NCBI RefSeq assembly: GCF_001612985.1
Contig: NZ_BDBM01000005.1
Coordinates: forward strand, 62,001-126,000
Direction: 5' to 3'
Source of the DNA: Nocardia gamkensis NBRC 108242
Lineage (GTDB): Bacteria; Actinomycetota; Actinomycetes; Mycobacteriales; Mycobacteriaceae
DNA length: 64,000 nucleotides
Shown: piece by piece, positions 37,646 to 47,676 of the stretch
How the letters are laid out: every line of letters begins with the position of its first letter
Position numbering within the stretch: position 1 is the first letter of the stretch
Translations under genes and position numbers: made by a program
Notes under the pieces: model-generated
Told to the model about the DNA's origin: nothing
Database searches by the model: none
Seen by the model: the letters and a program-made list of their open reading frames with translations, nothing else

Positions 37646-39055
37646 TCAGCTGAGCAGAGCGCCCGGGAACAAGTATTCCTGCGGCGGCGGCGCGGTGGTG
37701 TTCAGCCACGCGTGGAAGAAACCGGTCAGATCCATGGGCGATCGGGACTGCACGAAGGCGCGGAACTCCGGAATCGAGGCGTTGCCGTAGGCGTGCGCGG
37801 CGAGGAAGTCCCGAACGGCGGTGAAGAACACCTCGTCGCCGATCTGCCTGCGCAGCGCGTGCAGGAACAGCGGGCCGCGGTAGTAGACGGAGGTGAACTC
37901 CCGTCCGGCGCCGGGGTTCTCCAGCGGGATGTTCCAGAACCTCTCGTTGTCGTGATAGTTCCGAATGGTCTCGCGGTAGTCGTCGTCGACGTTCTTGCCC
38001 TCCACCCGCTCCGGCCACAGGTAGTCGGCGGTATAGCTGGCGAAGCACTCGTTCAGGCAGATGTCCGACCACTGACGCACCGACACCCAGTCGCCCCACC
38101 ACTGGTGTGCGATCTCGTGCACGACGGTCTGCAGATCGGTCCTCGGCGCGTAGAGCGGGCGGGTCTGGGTCTCCAGCGAGAAGGTGACGTCGGCGTCGAA
38201 GTAGATGCCGCCCGCCGCCTCGAACGGGTAGGGCCCGTAGAGCTTTTCGGAGAAGTCGAGGATCTCCGGCAGGCGCAGCTCGAGTTCACGATGGCGATCC
38301 TGCGTATTCGGCGCGAACGCGCTGACCAGCGGAGTGCCGTCGGCTCTGCGCTGCTCGAGGTAGTCGAACTTGTCGATCGCGACGGTGGTCAGGTAGCCGA
38401 GCACCGGCTGGGCGTTGACCCAGCGCACCGTCCGCTTGCCGCCGCGCACCGCGTTCTCGGTCCGCACGCCGTTGGAGACCACCTCCCACTCCGCGGGAAC
38501 GGTGGCGGTCAGGGTGAAGGTGGCCTTGTCCAACGGGGTGTCGTTGAGCGGATACCAGCTGGTCGCCGAATGCGGCTCCCCGGCGACGAACGCGCCGCCG
38601 CTGCGCGCGAAGGTCCACCCTTCGCCCTCGGTGTTCGCCGCGGGGCCCGCGTAATCGACGGTGACGGTGAACGGCAGGCCGGGCAGCAGCGGGAGCAGCG
38701 GCGTCACGGTCAACTCGTGCTCGCCGTTGCGCTCGAAACCGGCGGGCTGCCCGTTCACCGACACCATGCGCACCTCCGGCCCCGCGAAATCGAGGTTGAA
38801 CACGCGCAGGGCCTGGGTGGCGAGCGCGGTGACGGTGGCGGTGCCGGTCAGTGCACGGCTCGGCGGGTCGTAGTTGATGCCGACGTCGTAGTGGTGGACG
38901 TCGTAGCCGCCGTTGCCGTCGAGCGGATAGTACGGATCGCCCAGGCCCGGCGCGCCGACCAGCGGGTCCGGGGGCGGGTCCGCGTGCGCGGGCACCCAAG
39001 GCACCGCGACGAATACGCACGCGACCGCGGCGCACATCCGGCCGGACAACTTCAT
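37646..39055 (-). CDS. Exported M1-family metallopeptidase
   Basis: 469-residue zinc aminopeptidase with a signal peptide (about 1-29, ending VPAHA), so it acts outside the cell. Zinc ligands are H313 and H317 in VVHEIAHQWWG and E336 in CLNECFASY; E314 is the catalytic base. The N-terminal saddle domain (TGTATVTALATQALRVFNLDF) and the FSLETQTRPLYAP segment, which takes the place of the GxMEN substrate motif, match the short actinobacterial M1 enzymes that lack the large C-terminal domain. ATG at 39055 follows a GAGGGG ribosome site. Confidence 0.9.
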   Translation of the reverse strand: MKLSGRMCAAVACVFVAVPWVPAHADPPPDPLVGAPGLGDPYYPLDGNGGYDVHHYDVGINYDPPSRALTGTATVTALATQALRVFNLDFAGPEVRMVSVNGQPAGFERNGEHELTVTPLLPLLPGLPFTVTVDYAGPAANTEGEGWTFARSGGAFVAGEPHSATSWYPLNDTPLDKATFTLTATVPAEWEVVSNGVRTENAVRGGKRTVRWVNAQPVLGYLTTVAIDKFDYLEQRRADGTPLVSAFAPNTQDRHRELELRLPEILDFSEKLYGPYPFEAAGGIYFDADVTFSLETQTRPLYAPRTDLQTVVHEIAHQWWGDWVSVRQWSDICLNECFASYTADYLWPERVEGKNVDDDYRETIRNYHDNERFWNIPLENPGAGREFTSVYYRGPLFLHALRRQIGDEVFFTAVRDFLAAHAYGNASIPEFRAFVQSRSPMDLTGFFHAWLNTTAPPPQEYLFPGALLS

Positions 39056-39128
39056 ACGAACGACCAACCCCTCTCCACCCCGCCTCTTGCCGATACCGGC
39101 GCACCGACTTCGCTGGATGGTAACGGCT

Positions 39129-39767
39129 TCAGTCGCCACTTCCGGTCAGCGCCACCGACGCGCCGACACCGAAGATCATCACCCCGCCCGCGCCGCCGAC
39201 CGCCTCCAGCCTGCGCGGCGACCTGGCGAACCAGGACCTCGCCGAGGCGGCCAGCAGCGCCCAGGCGCTGTCGGACACCAGTGCGATCGCCAGGAAGACG
39301 GTGCCGAGCAGCAGGAACTGCCACGACAGCGAGCCCGCCGCCGGATCGGCGAAGTGCGGCAGGACCGCGGAGAAGAAGACGATCGCCTTGGGGTTCGTCA
39401 GCCCGACGATCGCGCTCTGGCGCAGCACGCGCGCATGGGGCGCCGGTTCGATCGTGGCGCCCAGCGCCACGCGCAACGCCGAGCGCTGCCGAATCGCCTG
39501 GATTCCCAGATACATCAGATACAACGCGCCCGCGAACTTGACCACGGTGAGCGCCAGCGCCGACGCCGAGAGCAAGGTTCCCAGCCCGATGGCGACCAGG
39601 ACCAAGGCGACGTAGACGCCCGCGGCGTGCCCGAGCACGGAGAGCAACGCCGCGCGGCGCCCGAGCGTGAGCGCGCGACCGATGGTGAACAGCACGCCGG
39701 GCCCCGGCACGACGATGATGACGAAAGCGGCGGCGACGAATGCCAGCAGATCGGACGCTGGGACCAT
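39129..39767 (-). CDS. LysE/RhtB-family exporter
   Basis: 212 residues with six membrane segments. The signature VVPGPGVLFTIGRALTLGRRAALLSVLGHAAGVY at the start and GLTNPKAIVFFSAVLPHF in the middle are those of amino-acid exporters such as RhtB and LysE. The exported amino acid is unknown. ATG at 39767 has TACACT six bases upstream and no ribosome site. Confidence 0.88.
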   Translation of the reverse strand: MVPASDLLAFVAAAFVIIVVPGPGVLFTIGRALTLGRRAALLSVLGHAAGVYVALVLVAIGLGTLLSASALALTVVKFAGALYLMYLGIQAIRQRSALRVALGATIEPAPHARVLRQSAIVGLTNPKAIVFFSAVLPHFADPAAGSLSWQFLLLGTVFLAIALVSDSAWALLAASARSWFARSPRRLEAVGGAGGVMIFGVGASVALTGSGD

Positions 39768-39820
39768 GTTTCGAGTGTATGCGCCCGCGCGCCGGCGAAA
39801 GCGTACGTTTCGCAGCCGGA

Positions 39821-40489
39821 TCAGGAGCCGAGTTCGTCCGGTAGCTGGTGCGGGTCGAGCAGCAGGCGTTTCGCCGCGGAGCGCCGCACCTTCTCGGCGA
39901 GCGCGAGATTGTCGGTGAGCAACCGCCACTCGGCCTCGCTGATCGCGGCGCGGGCGCGGGCGATGACGGTGTCGTCGGTGGTGCCCCAGGCGATCGGCAT
40001 GGCGCTCACCGACTGCCAGCGCTCGCCCACCTGGCGCGGCGCCCGGTCGGTGCGCACCGCGACCGATGGCACGCGCTCCCCCGCCTTGGCCTCATGGCCG
40101 GGAAGGGCACGGACCTTGCGGGTCACCAAGGCGAAACGCGGGTCGCTCGTGTCCGGAGTGGACACGTCGACCAAGGCGAGCAGCACCACGCCGGAGGGCC
40201 GGGCCTCGGAGATCACCGCGGGGATCAACTCGCCGTCGGCGTAGAGCTTGTCGATGCTGGAATGCCACGGCGTCCACAGAGCGACCCACAGCGCCGTCAC
40301 CGCGCCGAGCGCGAAGGCGATCGCGAGCAGATACGCCCAGGGGTGGTTCAACCAGATCAGGAACGCCGTCCCGGTCGCCGCGACGACCGCGGCGGCGATC
40401 GCCAGGAGGCGCAGGCGGCGAAGGTCGGCGAAGACTTCGTTGACCGCGTGAGCGTGCCTGCGGTCCACCGCGAATTCGAAGCGTCGCAC
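39821..40489 (-). CDS. DUF3239-like membrane protein
   Basis: 222 residues with two membrane helices at about 30-65 (LLAIAAAVVAATGTAFLIW, YLLAIAFALGAVTALWVAL) and a cytoplasmic domain that begins with WTPWHSSIDKLYADGELIPAVISE and includes RDRAPRQVGERWQSVSAMPIAWGT. This fits the DUF3239 family of corynebacteria and Nocardia. Function unknown. GTG at 40489 starts RRFEFAVDRRHAHAVNEVF, the conserved N-terminus, and follows GAGGG; the same frame continues antisense into xpb and is rejected there. Confidence 0.7.
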   Translation of the reverse strand: MRRFEFAVDRRHAHAVNEVFADLRRLRLLAIAAAVVAATGTAFLIWLNHPWAYLLAIAFALGAVTALWVALWTPWHSSIDKLYADGELIPAVISEARPSGVVLLALVDVSTPDTSDPRFALVTRKVRALPGHEAKAGERVPSVAVRTDRAPRQVGERWQSVSAMPIAWGTTDDTVIARARAAISEAEWRLLTDNLALAEKVRRSAAKRLLLDPHQLPDELGS

Positions 40490-40530
40490 GCCCTCATTCC
40501 TAGCACAGTTTGCGGAGGGAATGCCTCCGC

Positions 40531-42189
40531 TTATCCGATGGCGGGGCCGAGCAAGTCGTCGGCATCCGTGATGCGGTAGGCATACCCCTGTTCGGCGAGA
40601 AAACGCTGCCGATGTGCGGCGTATTCGGCGTCGAGGGTGTCGCGCGCCACGACCGAATAGAAATGCGCCTGGCCTCCGTCGTGTTTCGGGCGCAGCAGCC
40701 GACCGAGACGCTGCGCCTCCTCCTGTCGCGAACCGAAGGTACCCGAAACCTGCACGGCCACGGATGCTTCCGGCAGATCGATGGAGAAGTTCGCCACCTT
40801 GCTCACCACGAGCACCGGAATCTCGCCGCGCCGGAACGCGTCGAAGAGCTCCTCGCGCTCCTTGGTCTTCGTCGAACCCTGGATCACCGGGGCGTCGAGC
40901 GCGGCGCCGAGTTCGTCCAACTGGTCCAGATACGCGCCGATCACCAGGCTCGGCGCGTCCTGATGCTGGGCCAGGATGGATTCGACCACAGCGATCTTGG
41001 TATGCGCGGTGGAGCACAGCTTGTAACGCTCCTCCGGCTCGGCGGTCGCGTAGGACATCCGCTCGGCGTCGGTGAGCGTGACCCTGACCTCGATGCAGTC
41101 GGCGGGCGCGATCCACCCTTGGGCCTCGATGTCCTTCCACGGCGCGTCGTAACGCTTCGGGCCGATCAGCGAGAACACGTCACCCTCCCGGCCGTCCTCG
41201 CGCACCAGTGTCGCGGTCAGGCCGAGCCTGCGCCGGGATTGGAGATCGGCGGTCATCCGGAAGACCGGCGCGGGCAGCAGGTGCACCTCGTCGTAGATGA
41301 CCAGGCCCCAGTCGCGGCTGTCGAACAGTTCCAGGTGCTTGTACTCGCCTTTGGTGCGGCGGGTGATCACCTGGTAGGTGGCGATGGTGACCGGGCGGAT
41401 CTCCTTGCGTTCACCGGAGTACTCGCCGATCTCCTCCTCGGTGAGCGAAGTGCGCGCGAGCAGCTCGCGCCGCCACTGCCTGCCCGCCACGGTGTTGGTG
41501 ACCAGGATCAGCGTGGTCGCCTTCGCCTTGGCCATGGCCGCGGCGCCGACCATCGTCTTGCCCGCGCCGCAGGGCAGCACCACCACCCCGGAGCCGCCCG
41601 CCCAGAACGAGTCGGCGGCCATCTGCTGGTAGTCGCGCAGATGCCAGCCGTCGGTGGCGTAGTCGAGTTCGATCTCGTGCGCCTCGCCGTCGACGTAGCC
41701 CGCGAGGTCCTCGGCGGGCCAGCCGATCTTCAGCAGCATCTGCTTGATGTGCCCGCGCTCGGACGGGTGCACCACCACCGTGTCGTCATCGATGCGCGCG
41801 CCGAGCATCGGCGCGATCTTCTTGTGCCGGAGTACCTCCTCCAGCACCGCGCGATCCAGGCTGATCAGCGTCAACCCGTGCGCGGGATGCTTGACCAGCT
41901 GCAACCTGCCGTAGCGGCCCATGGTGTCCACCACGTCCACCAGCAACGGCTGCGGCACCGCGTACCGGGAGAAGCTGACCAGCGCGTCCACCACCTGCTC
42001 GGCGTCGTGCCCGGCCGCCCGCGCGTTCCACAGCGCCAGCGGCGTCACCCGGTAGGTGTGCACGTGCTCCGGCGCCCGTTCCAACTCGGCGAACGGCGCG
42101 ATCGCCTGCCGCGCCGCATCGGCCAACTCGTGGTCGACCTCCAGCAGCAGCGTTTTGTCGCTCTGCACGATCAGCGGACCGTCGTTCAC
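40531..42189 (-). CDS. xpb: DNA repair helicase XPB
   Basis: 552-residue superfamily 2 3'-5' DNA helicase, orthologue of M. tuberculosis Rv0861c (ercc3) and of the eukaryotic TFIIH subunit XPB. It has the damage-recognition N-terminus, Walker A (LPCGAGKTMVG, about 203-213), DEVH box (IYDEVHLLPAP), the RED motif (VREDGREGD), and in the second RecA domain KVANFSIDLPEA and QEEAQRLGRLLRPK. All motor motifs are intact. GTG start after GAGGAGGGA. The gene stands next to a DUF3239 gene. Confidence 0.95.
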   Translation of the reverse strand: MNDGPLIVQSDKTLLLEVDHELADAARQAIAPFAELERAPEHVHTYRVTPLALWNARAAGHDAEQVVDALVSFSRYAVPQPLLVDVVDTMGRYGRLQLVKHPAHGLTLISLDRAVLEEVLRHKKIAPMLGARIDDDTVVVHPSERGHIKQMLLKIGWPAEDLAGYVDGEAHEIELDYATDGWHLRDYQQMAADSFWAGGSGVVVLPCGAGKTMVGAAAMAKAKATTLILVTNTVAGRQWRRELLARTSLTEEEIGEYSGERKEIRPVTIATYQVITRRTKGEYKHLELFDSRDWGLVIYDEVHLLPAPVFRMTADLQSRRRLGLTATLVREDGREGDVFSLIGPKRYDAPWKDIEAQGWIAPADCIEVRVTLTDAERMSYATAEPEERYKLCSTAHTKIAVVESILAQHQDAPSLVIGAYLDQLDELGAALDAPVIQGSTKTKEREELFDAFRRGEIPVLVVSKVANFSIDLPEASVAVQVSGTFGSRQEEAQRLGRLLRPKHDGGQAHFYSVVARDTLDAEYAAHRQRFLAEQGYAYRITDADDLLGPAIG

Positions 42190-42342
42190 AGTCCCTCCTC
42201 AGCTAGATTCCCCGCCATTCTCCCCGACCCCTCCGACAACCCCGCAGGTTACCGGCCCTTCCCGCGAGGCGCGGGTGCGGCAGTGACCGGGTGCAACGCG
42301 GGAACGGCGCGATGTCTTCCCGCGAACCGCACCCGTGGCCGC

Positions 42343-44517
42343 TCAGCCGCCTGCGAGCGCGCGTTCGGCGAGCGCGCCGATCACCGGCGCGAGCGCCATG
42401 GCGTAACCGCTGGTGAGGTGGTTGTCGTCCCGGTAGACGAGGTTGTTGCCGACGATGACGGGACAGCGGGCCGCGGTGCAGAACAGCGAGGTCAGGTCGG
42501 CGTATCGGCCGCCGCCCGCCGTGACCGCCGCGTGCTCGGCCGCGATGCCCGCGTCGTCGACCGCGACCGGCCGGGCGGGGGCGCATGCCGAAGCGTCTTC
42601 GATGTGCTCGGCCACGCACGCGGGCACGGTGGCGTGTGGATCGGGAACTCCGCCGAGGACGAGGACGGTCGATCCGGCGGCTCGCAGCTCGACGACCAGG
42701 CGGTTGAGGCTGTCGATCCACGCCTGGTCGTAGGACACGAAGCCGAAGTCGCCACCGTAGCGCCGGGACATGCTCACCACGATCAGCCGGGGCCGCTCGT
42801 TGCGCAGCCGGGCCATGATCTGCCCGCGCCACTGCTCGCATTCGGAGTACGAGCGGCCCAGATAGGGGCTGGTGATGGGCAGGTCGAGCAGCGGACAGGT
42901 GACCTTGGCCATGGTCTCCAGCCGCCAGTGGCGTGACACGGCGATCTGCTCGAACGCCGGTTGCCACATCGCCGCGTGGGAATCGCCGACCAGGGCCACC
43001 GTGGTGGCCGCGTCCGTAGCGCCGGACGCGCACTCACCCTGGCCCACGTCGCGCCAGGACCGGAAACAACCGTTGTCGAACACCTCCGCTCGGTCGCCGC
43101 GCGCACTCGCCAGGGAGGGGGTGAGGTTCGACGGAACTGCACGAATCTCGGCCGAGGCGGCGACCGCCGATCGGGTCTGCGCCGTCAACTGCTCGACCGC
43201 CTCGGTGTGCGGGTCGGTGGCGGTGGCCGACGCGGCCGGTGTGGTCAGCGTGAGACTTCGCGCCGCCAGGCCACGGCCGACCGGGGCGGGCACGATCATG
43301 AGCAGCGCCAGCGCTACACAGATGGCCGTCGCGGTGCTCACGCCGCCGCACGCGAGACTGAGCCTGCCCGAACGTGTCAACCGATCGGCGAAGCGCACCG
43401 GATCCTCGATCAGCCGCTGGGTGAGTATGGCGAGTCCACCGGCCACGGCGACCGCCCCCAGCGCGCCGACCAGCCCGAGCGGGCGGCCGAGCGCCTGCGG
43501 CGCGAGCACCAGCACCGGCCAGTGCCAGAGGTACCAGGAATAGGACACTTTGCCGATCGCCCGCAGCTCCGGCACGGCCAGGACTCGGCCGACCCCGAAC
43601 CGCGTTACGGCGCAGCCGGATACGATCACCAGGACCGCGCCCAGCACGGGCAGCAGCGCAGCGGTCCCCGGATACGGCGCCGTCTCGGTCAGCCGGGCGC
43701 AGGCCGCCGCGATCAACCCCAGCCCGGCCCATCCCGCGGCCACGGCCGCCCATGGCGGCAACCGGGACCACACGACCACCGACAGCGCCACCATGCCACC
43801 GGCAGCCAGTTCCCAGGCCCGCGCGGGCAGCGCGAAGAACGCCCACGGTGGCAGCGTCCGGGTCCAGCTCAGCGAGACCGCGAAGGAGAGCGCGGCGACC
43901 ACCGCCAGAACGATCAGGTACGGCAGCGGTGCAGCCGGGCCGTTCCGCCGCCTCCGGACGAGCCAGGCCGTCGCGATCACGAGCGCGGGCCACAGCAAAT
44001 AGAACTGCTCCTCCACACCGAGTGACCAGAAATGCTGGAACGGCGAGGGCGGGGTGTCAGCGGCCAGGTAATCGGTGCCGAGCGCGGCCAAACGATAGTT
44101 CCCGGCATACAGCGCGCTCGCGATCCCGTCGCCGAGAGCTTCGCGAGCCTGCATCGGCGGCAACAGCACAGCCGCCGCGACAGCCGTGGCGACGAGCACG
44201 ATGCCCGCGGCGGGCAGCAGCCTGCGCGCACGCGCGCCGTAGAACCGAACCAATTCGACCGTGCCCGTCTCGGCCGCTTCCCGGCAGAGCATTCCGGTGA
44301 TGAGAAATCCGGAGATGACGAAAAATACGTCCACACCGGCGAATCCACCGCCGATCCACGGCACACCCGCATGGAACAGGACGACGGCCAGCACCGCCAC
44401 CGCCCGCATTCCCTCGATATCGCCCCGAAATCCCGCTCTCGGCAACGCGCCGTCGAACCGGTCCACCCGCCGATTTCCCAACCCGCTGACCGTGGCCGCC
44501 ATGGGCAGCATTGTCAT
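42343..44517 (-). CDS. Acyltransferase, OafA/YrhL-SGNH fusion
   Basis: 724-residue membrane enzyme that transfers acetyl or another acyl group to surface sugars or peptidoglycan. The Acyl_transf_3 domain (about 25-390) has ten to eleven helices, with the catalytic His in RAVAVLAVVLFHAGVP and HFWSLGVEEQFYLLWP. The SGNH hydrolase-like domain (about 480-724) has VALVGDSHAAMW (block I Ser) and DDNHLTSGYA (block V Asp/His). Both halves look intact. Similar proteins O-acetylate polysaccharides; the acceptor here is unknown. The ATG at 44502 is an alternative start. Confidence 0.88.
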   Translation of the reverse strand: MTMLPMAATVSGLGNRRVDRFDGALPRAGFRGDIEGMRAVAVLAVVLFHAGVPWIGGGFAGVDVFFVISGFLITGMLCREAAETGTVELVRFYGARARRLLPAAGIVLVATAVAAAVLLPPMQAREALGDGIASALYAGNYRLAALGTDYLAADTPPSPFQHFWSLGVEEQFYLLWPALVIATAWLVRRRRNGPAAPLPYLIVLAVVAALSFAVSLSWTRTLPPWAFFALPARAWELAAGGMVALSVVVWSRLPPWAAVAAGWAGLGLIAAACARLTETAPYPGTAALLPVLGAVLVIVSGCAVTRFGVGRVLAVPELRAIGKVSYSWYLWHWPVLVLAPQALGRPLGLVGALGAVAVAGGLAILTQRLIEDPVRFADRLTRSGRLSLACGGVSTATAICVALALLMIVPAPVGRGLAARSLTLTTPAASATATDPHTEAVEQLTAQTRSAVAASAEIRAVPSNLTPSLASARGDRAEVFDNGCFRSWRDVGQGECASGATDAATTVALVGDSHAAMWQPAFEQIAVSRHWRLETMAKVTCPLLDLPITSPYLGRSYSECEQWRGQIMARLRNERPRLIVVSMSRRYGGDFGFVSYDQAWIDSLNRLVVELRAAGSTVLVLGGVPDPHATVPACVAEHIEDASACAPARPVAVDDAGIAAEHAAVTAGGGRYADLTSLFCTAARCPVIVGNNLVYRDDNHLTSGYAMALAPVIGALAERALAGG

Positions 44518-45115
44518 CGGTTTCGTGAACCGAGTCCCGCCGACGCGCCGCCGACATACACCCTGACCAGGATGTTCTATCGATTACGGCGAGACCCGAC
44601 CGCCGAGCTCCGCCACAGCCGACGAGCCGACACCCCTGCCACCCAGTTCCATACCCGCGCCCTCGCGGCAAGAAGTTCCCCGAACCGATAGCACCGCGCG
44701 GATATCGCCGCAACGGCATCGGAGCGCGGGACGATGATGCCGCTTACCGAACTCACCGGGCCGACGGAGCCTGTTATCTATACGACTGGTAGAGCCGATC
44801 GAAATGGAAACCCATTACGTGCGGGAGCATTTCATATCGGCTCGGAACCCGGCCACCAACTGGCATCCCAGCGGAACCGATACGGAACGACGGGCGACGA
44901 GCCGGTGCAATCGATCCGCTCGGATACGAGCAGGGAGTACTTTCTACCGCTTCCGCAGTGGCGATGTGTTGCGTCCGGATACGCGCCTCGAGCCGGTGCC
45001 GCCGCGGTCGCCGGGAAGCATCGGGTATTTCCAGCCGGTTCCATGAGGTGACTCCCGTCCAGCGGGTGTGAAGTGGACCGCGACAGGGGGCGGTGGGGCG
45101 GGTGAGGATCGGGGC
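44518..45115. other. 598-bp gap without a supported gene
   Basis: No frame here has codon use or motifs like a real gene. A frame of 105 codons at 44734-45051 is rejected for composition. GC is lower than in the neighbours, suggesting regulatory or decayed DNA. The last 60 bases become strongly G-rich just before the LysE gene. Confidence 0.4.
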
Positions 45116-45760
45116 ATGATCGAGATGGCGGCGGTGGTGGGGGTCGCGGTGGCGGCGTTGGGGATGGTGCTCACGCCGGGGCCGAACATGATGTATCTGG
45201 TGTCGCGGACGGTTTCGCAGGGGCGGCGGGCCGGGCTGGTTTCGTTGGCGGGGGTGGCGGCGGGGTTCGGCGTGTATCTGGCGGCGGCGACAGCGGGGAT
45301 CACGGCGGTGTTCGCGGTGGTCCCGGGCCTGTATCTGGCGGTGAAGCTGGCCGGGGCCGCCTATTTGGGGTGGCTGGCGTGGCAGGCGGTGCGCCCGGGG
45401 GGCGTGTCGGTGTTCGCGCCGACGGCTCTGGCGGCGGACCCCACCCGACGGCTGTTCACGATGGGGCTTGTCACCAACCTGCTGAATCCGAAGATCGCGA
45501 TCATGTACATGGCGTTGATTCCGCAGTTCGTCACGCCGGAGCACGGTCGGGTGTGGTTGCAGAGCCTTTGCCTGGGGGCGGTGCAGATCGCGGTGGCGCT
45601 CAGCGTGAACGGCCTGATCGTGCTCGGTGCGGGCGGTCTCGCGACGTTCCTCACCGGGCGCCCCAGGTGGCTGCGCGCCCAGCGCTACGTCACCGGCACC
45701 ATGCTCGGCACCATCGCCGCTCTGCTGGCCACCGACCGCGCCCGTCCCACCCCGGCCTGA
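45116..45760 (+). CDS. LysE/RhtB-family exporter (second)
   Basis: 214 residues with six membrane segments. GMVLTPGPNMMYLVSRTVSQGRRAGLVSLAGVAAGFGVY and LVTNLLNPKIAIMYMALIPQFV are LysE/RhtB signatures; sequence is clearly distinct from the copy at 39129. GAGG at 45103-45106 precedes the ATG. The coding strand is unusually G-rich at the 5' end (long runs of GGT/GCG). Confidence 0.85.
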   Translation: MIEMAAVVGVAVAALGMVLTPGPNMMYLVSRTVSQGRRAGLVSLAGVAAGFGVYLAAATAGITAVFAVVPGLYLAVKLAGAAYLGWLAWQAVRPGGVSVFAPTALAADPTRRLFTMGLVTNLLNPKIAIMYMALIPQFVTPEHGRVWLQSLCLGAVQIAVALSVNGLIVLGAGGLATFLTGRPRWLRAQRYVTGTMLGTIAALLATDRARPTPA

Positions 45761-45806
45761 GCGGGACCGGGGGCGGGACACGCTCATCAGCGCTGGTCAG
45801 CGGCGG

Positions 45807-46379
45807 CTAGCGCTCGACTCGGCGCTGCTCGTCCGGGTCCGTCAAGCGATAGTGCAGTTCCGCGAATTGACCGGCTCGCTCGACGCCGGTGAGCCGCATC
45901 CGGGACGACAGCAGGCGCCGTGGCAGCAGCGGTGCGCCCGCGCCCAACGTCACCGGAGCCACGCTCACCATGATCTCGTCGAGCAGGCCGGCGTCGGCGA
46001 ATTGCCCGGCCAGGTCGCCGCCACCGACGATCCAGATATTGCGATCACCGGCCGCCTCGGTCATCTCCCGGTGGACCGCCTCGATCGCCCCCGAGACGAA
46101 CCGGAGATTCGCGCCGGGTATGGCGGGGAGATCGCGGTGGGTGAAGACCCAGCACGTAAGGTCGCCGTAGTACTCACGCCAACTCTCCGGCGGCTCGTTG
46201 GCCACCATCCACTCGTAGGTGGTCGCGCCCATGCACATCGCGCCGACCTGCGCGAGGAAGCCCGCGATGCCCGCCTGCGCCTCGTCCGCTCCGTCCACCT
46301 CGAAAAGCCAGGTGAGCGAGTTGTCCGGGTCAGCGAGGTACCCGTCGAGGGTGGTTGCCGTGTAGTACTGAGTTGCCAT
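45807..46379 (-). CDS. RibD C-terminal / dihydrofolate reductase family protein
   Basis: 190 residues of the RibD_C/DHFR-like fold: YTATTLDGYLADPDNSLTWLF (substrate side), AMCMGATTYEWM, IWIVGGGDLAGQFADAGLLDEI (NADPH) and APVTLGAGAPLLP. Bacterial members of this group are mostly uncharacterised reductases; full DHFR activity is not implied. It is one of several stand-alone members typical of actinobacteria. Confidence 0.8.
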   Translation of the reverse strand: MATQYYTATTLDGYLADPDNSLTWLFEVDGADEAQAGIAGFLAQVGAMCMGATTYEWMVANEPPESWREYYGDLTCWVFTHRDLPAIPGANLRFVSGAIEAVHREMTEAAGDRNIWIVGGGDLAGQFADAGLLDEIMVSVAPVTLGAGAPLLPRRLLSSRMRLTGVERAGQFAELHYRLTDPDEQRRVER

Positions 46380-46430
46380 GGCACCAACGATGCCGGGGAA
46401 ACCTGACAGTTCACGGCAGGGTTCGGTGAA

Positions 46431-47597
46431 TCATCCGCGACGCAATCGCCGCACCCCCTCGTCCAGGGTCTCCTCGCGCTTGCAGAAGGTGAAGCGCACC
46501 AGGTGATTCCAGGCGGCGGTGTCGTCGGCGAACACGCTGACCGGTACCGCCGCCACCCCTTGACGCTTCGGCAGTTCACGGCAGAACGCCACACCATCGG
46601 CGATGCCCAGCGGGGTGATATCGGCGACGACGAAGTAGCCGCCCGCGCTCGTGTACACCCGCATCCCCATGTCGGCGAGCGCGGCGGACAGACGCAGACG
46701 CTTCTCGGACAACGCCTCCCGCAGCTCCCGCACCCAACCCAGCTCGTGGTCGATCGCGTGTGCGACCGCGGGCTGGAACGGCCCGCCCGCTACGAAGGTC
46801 AGGAACTGTTTGGCCGCGAGCACCCCGACGATCAGCTCGGCGGGCCCGCACGCCCACCCGGTCTTCCACCCGGTGACGCTGAAGGTCTTCGCCGCGCTGG
46901 ACACCACGATCGTCCGTTCGGCCATGCCAGGCAGAGTCGCCAGGCTGATGTGCTCGGCGCCGTCGTAGGTCAGGTGCTCGTAGACCTCATCGGTCAACAC
47001 CAGAATGTCGTGCTCGCAGGCGATTTCGGCGATCGCCTGCAAGTCCGGGCGCCCGAGTACGGTGCCGGTCGGATTGTGCGGCGAGTTGACGATCAGCATC
47101 CGGGTCGCGGGGGTGATCGCGGCACGCAGGCTGTCCAGGTCGAGCACGAACCGGTCCCCGTCGGCCACCAAGCGCGCCGTGCGCCGCCGTGCGCCGGCCA
47201 GCGCCACGGCCGCCGCGTACGAGTCGTAGTACGGCTCGATCAGCACGACCTCTTCGCCCGGCTCGACCAAGCCGAGCACCGCGGCGCTGATCGCCTCCGT
47301 CGCGCCCACGGTCACCAGCACTTGCGAATCGGGGTCGTAGTCGGTCCCGTAGCGCCGGGCCCGGTCGTCGGCCACGGCTCGGCGCAGCACCGGCATGCCG
47401 CGCCCTGGCGGGTACTGGTTGAGCCCGTCGGCGATGGCACGGCGCGCCACTTCCAGCATGCTCGCGGGCCCGTCGCTGTCGGGGAAGCCCTGACCCAGGT
47501 TGACCGCGTCGTGCCGGACGGCGAGCTCGGTCATCTCGGCGAAGATGGTCGACGCGAAGGGGCGCAGGCGGGCAACGGTCTGGTGTCGCGAGGGCAT
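46431..47597 (-). CDS. dapC: N-succinyldiaminopimelate aminotransferase DapC
   Basis: 388-residue class I/II PLP aminotransferase, orthologue of M. tuberculosis DapC (Rv0858c), which makes N-succinyl-LL-diaminopimelate for lysine and cell-wall synthesis. NSPHNPTGTVL, DEVYEHLTYDG, the PLP-lysine motif SSAAKTFSVTGWKTGW and RFTFCKREETLDEGVRRL are present. The family also includes kynurenine and methionine aminotransferases, so exact specificity rests on synteny. TAGTCT lies six bases before the ATG (leaderless). Confidence 0.85.
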   Translation of the reverse strand: MPSRHQTVARLRPFASTIFAEMTELAVRHDAVNLGQGFPDSDGPASMLEVARRAIADGLNQYPPGRGMPVLRRAVADDRARRYGTDYDPDSQVLVTVGATEAISAAVLGLVEPGEEVVLIEPYYDSYAAAVALAGARRRTARLVADGDRFVLDLDSLRAAITPATRMLIVNSPHNPTGTVLGRPDLQAIAEIACEHDILVLTDEVYEHLTYDGAEHISLATLPGMAERTIVVSSAAKTFSVTGWKTGWACGPAELIVGVLAAKQFLTFVAGGPFQPAVAHAIDHELGWVRELREALSEKRLRLSAALADMGMRVYTSAGGYFVVADITPLGIADGVAFCRELPKRQGVAAVPVSVFADDTAAWNHLVRFTFCKREETLDEGVRRLRRG

Positions 47598-47676
47598 AAC
47601 CGGAGACTAGCCCCCTACCTCGACGCCATCGCGAACGCCGGAGCCCGCCGGGTAGGCCGGGGGTCTCCGCGCGGGC

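Noticed and set aside
40510..42936. Plus-strand frame of about 800 codons opposite xpb and the acyltransferase
   Set aside because: Antisense to two genes with full motif sets; composition is that of a shadow frame.
44734..45051. A frame of 105 codons in the gap before the LysE gene
   Set aside because: Composition unlike real genes here, and no homology, signal or ribosome site.
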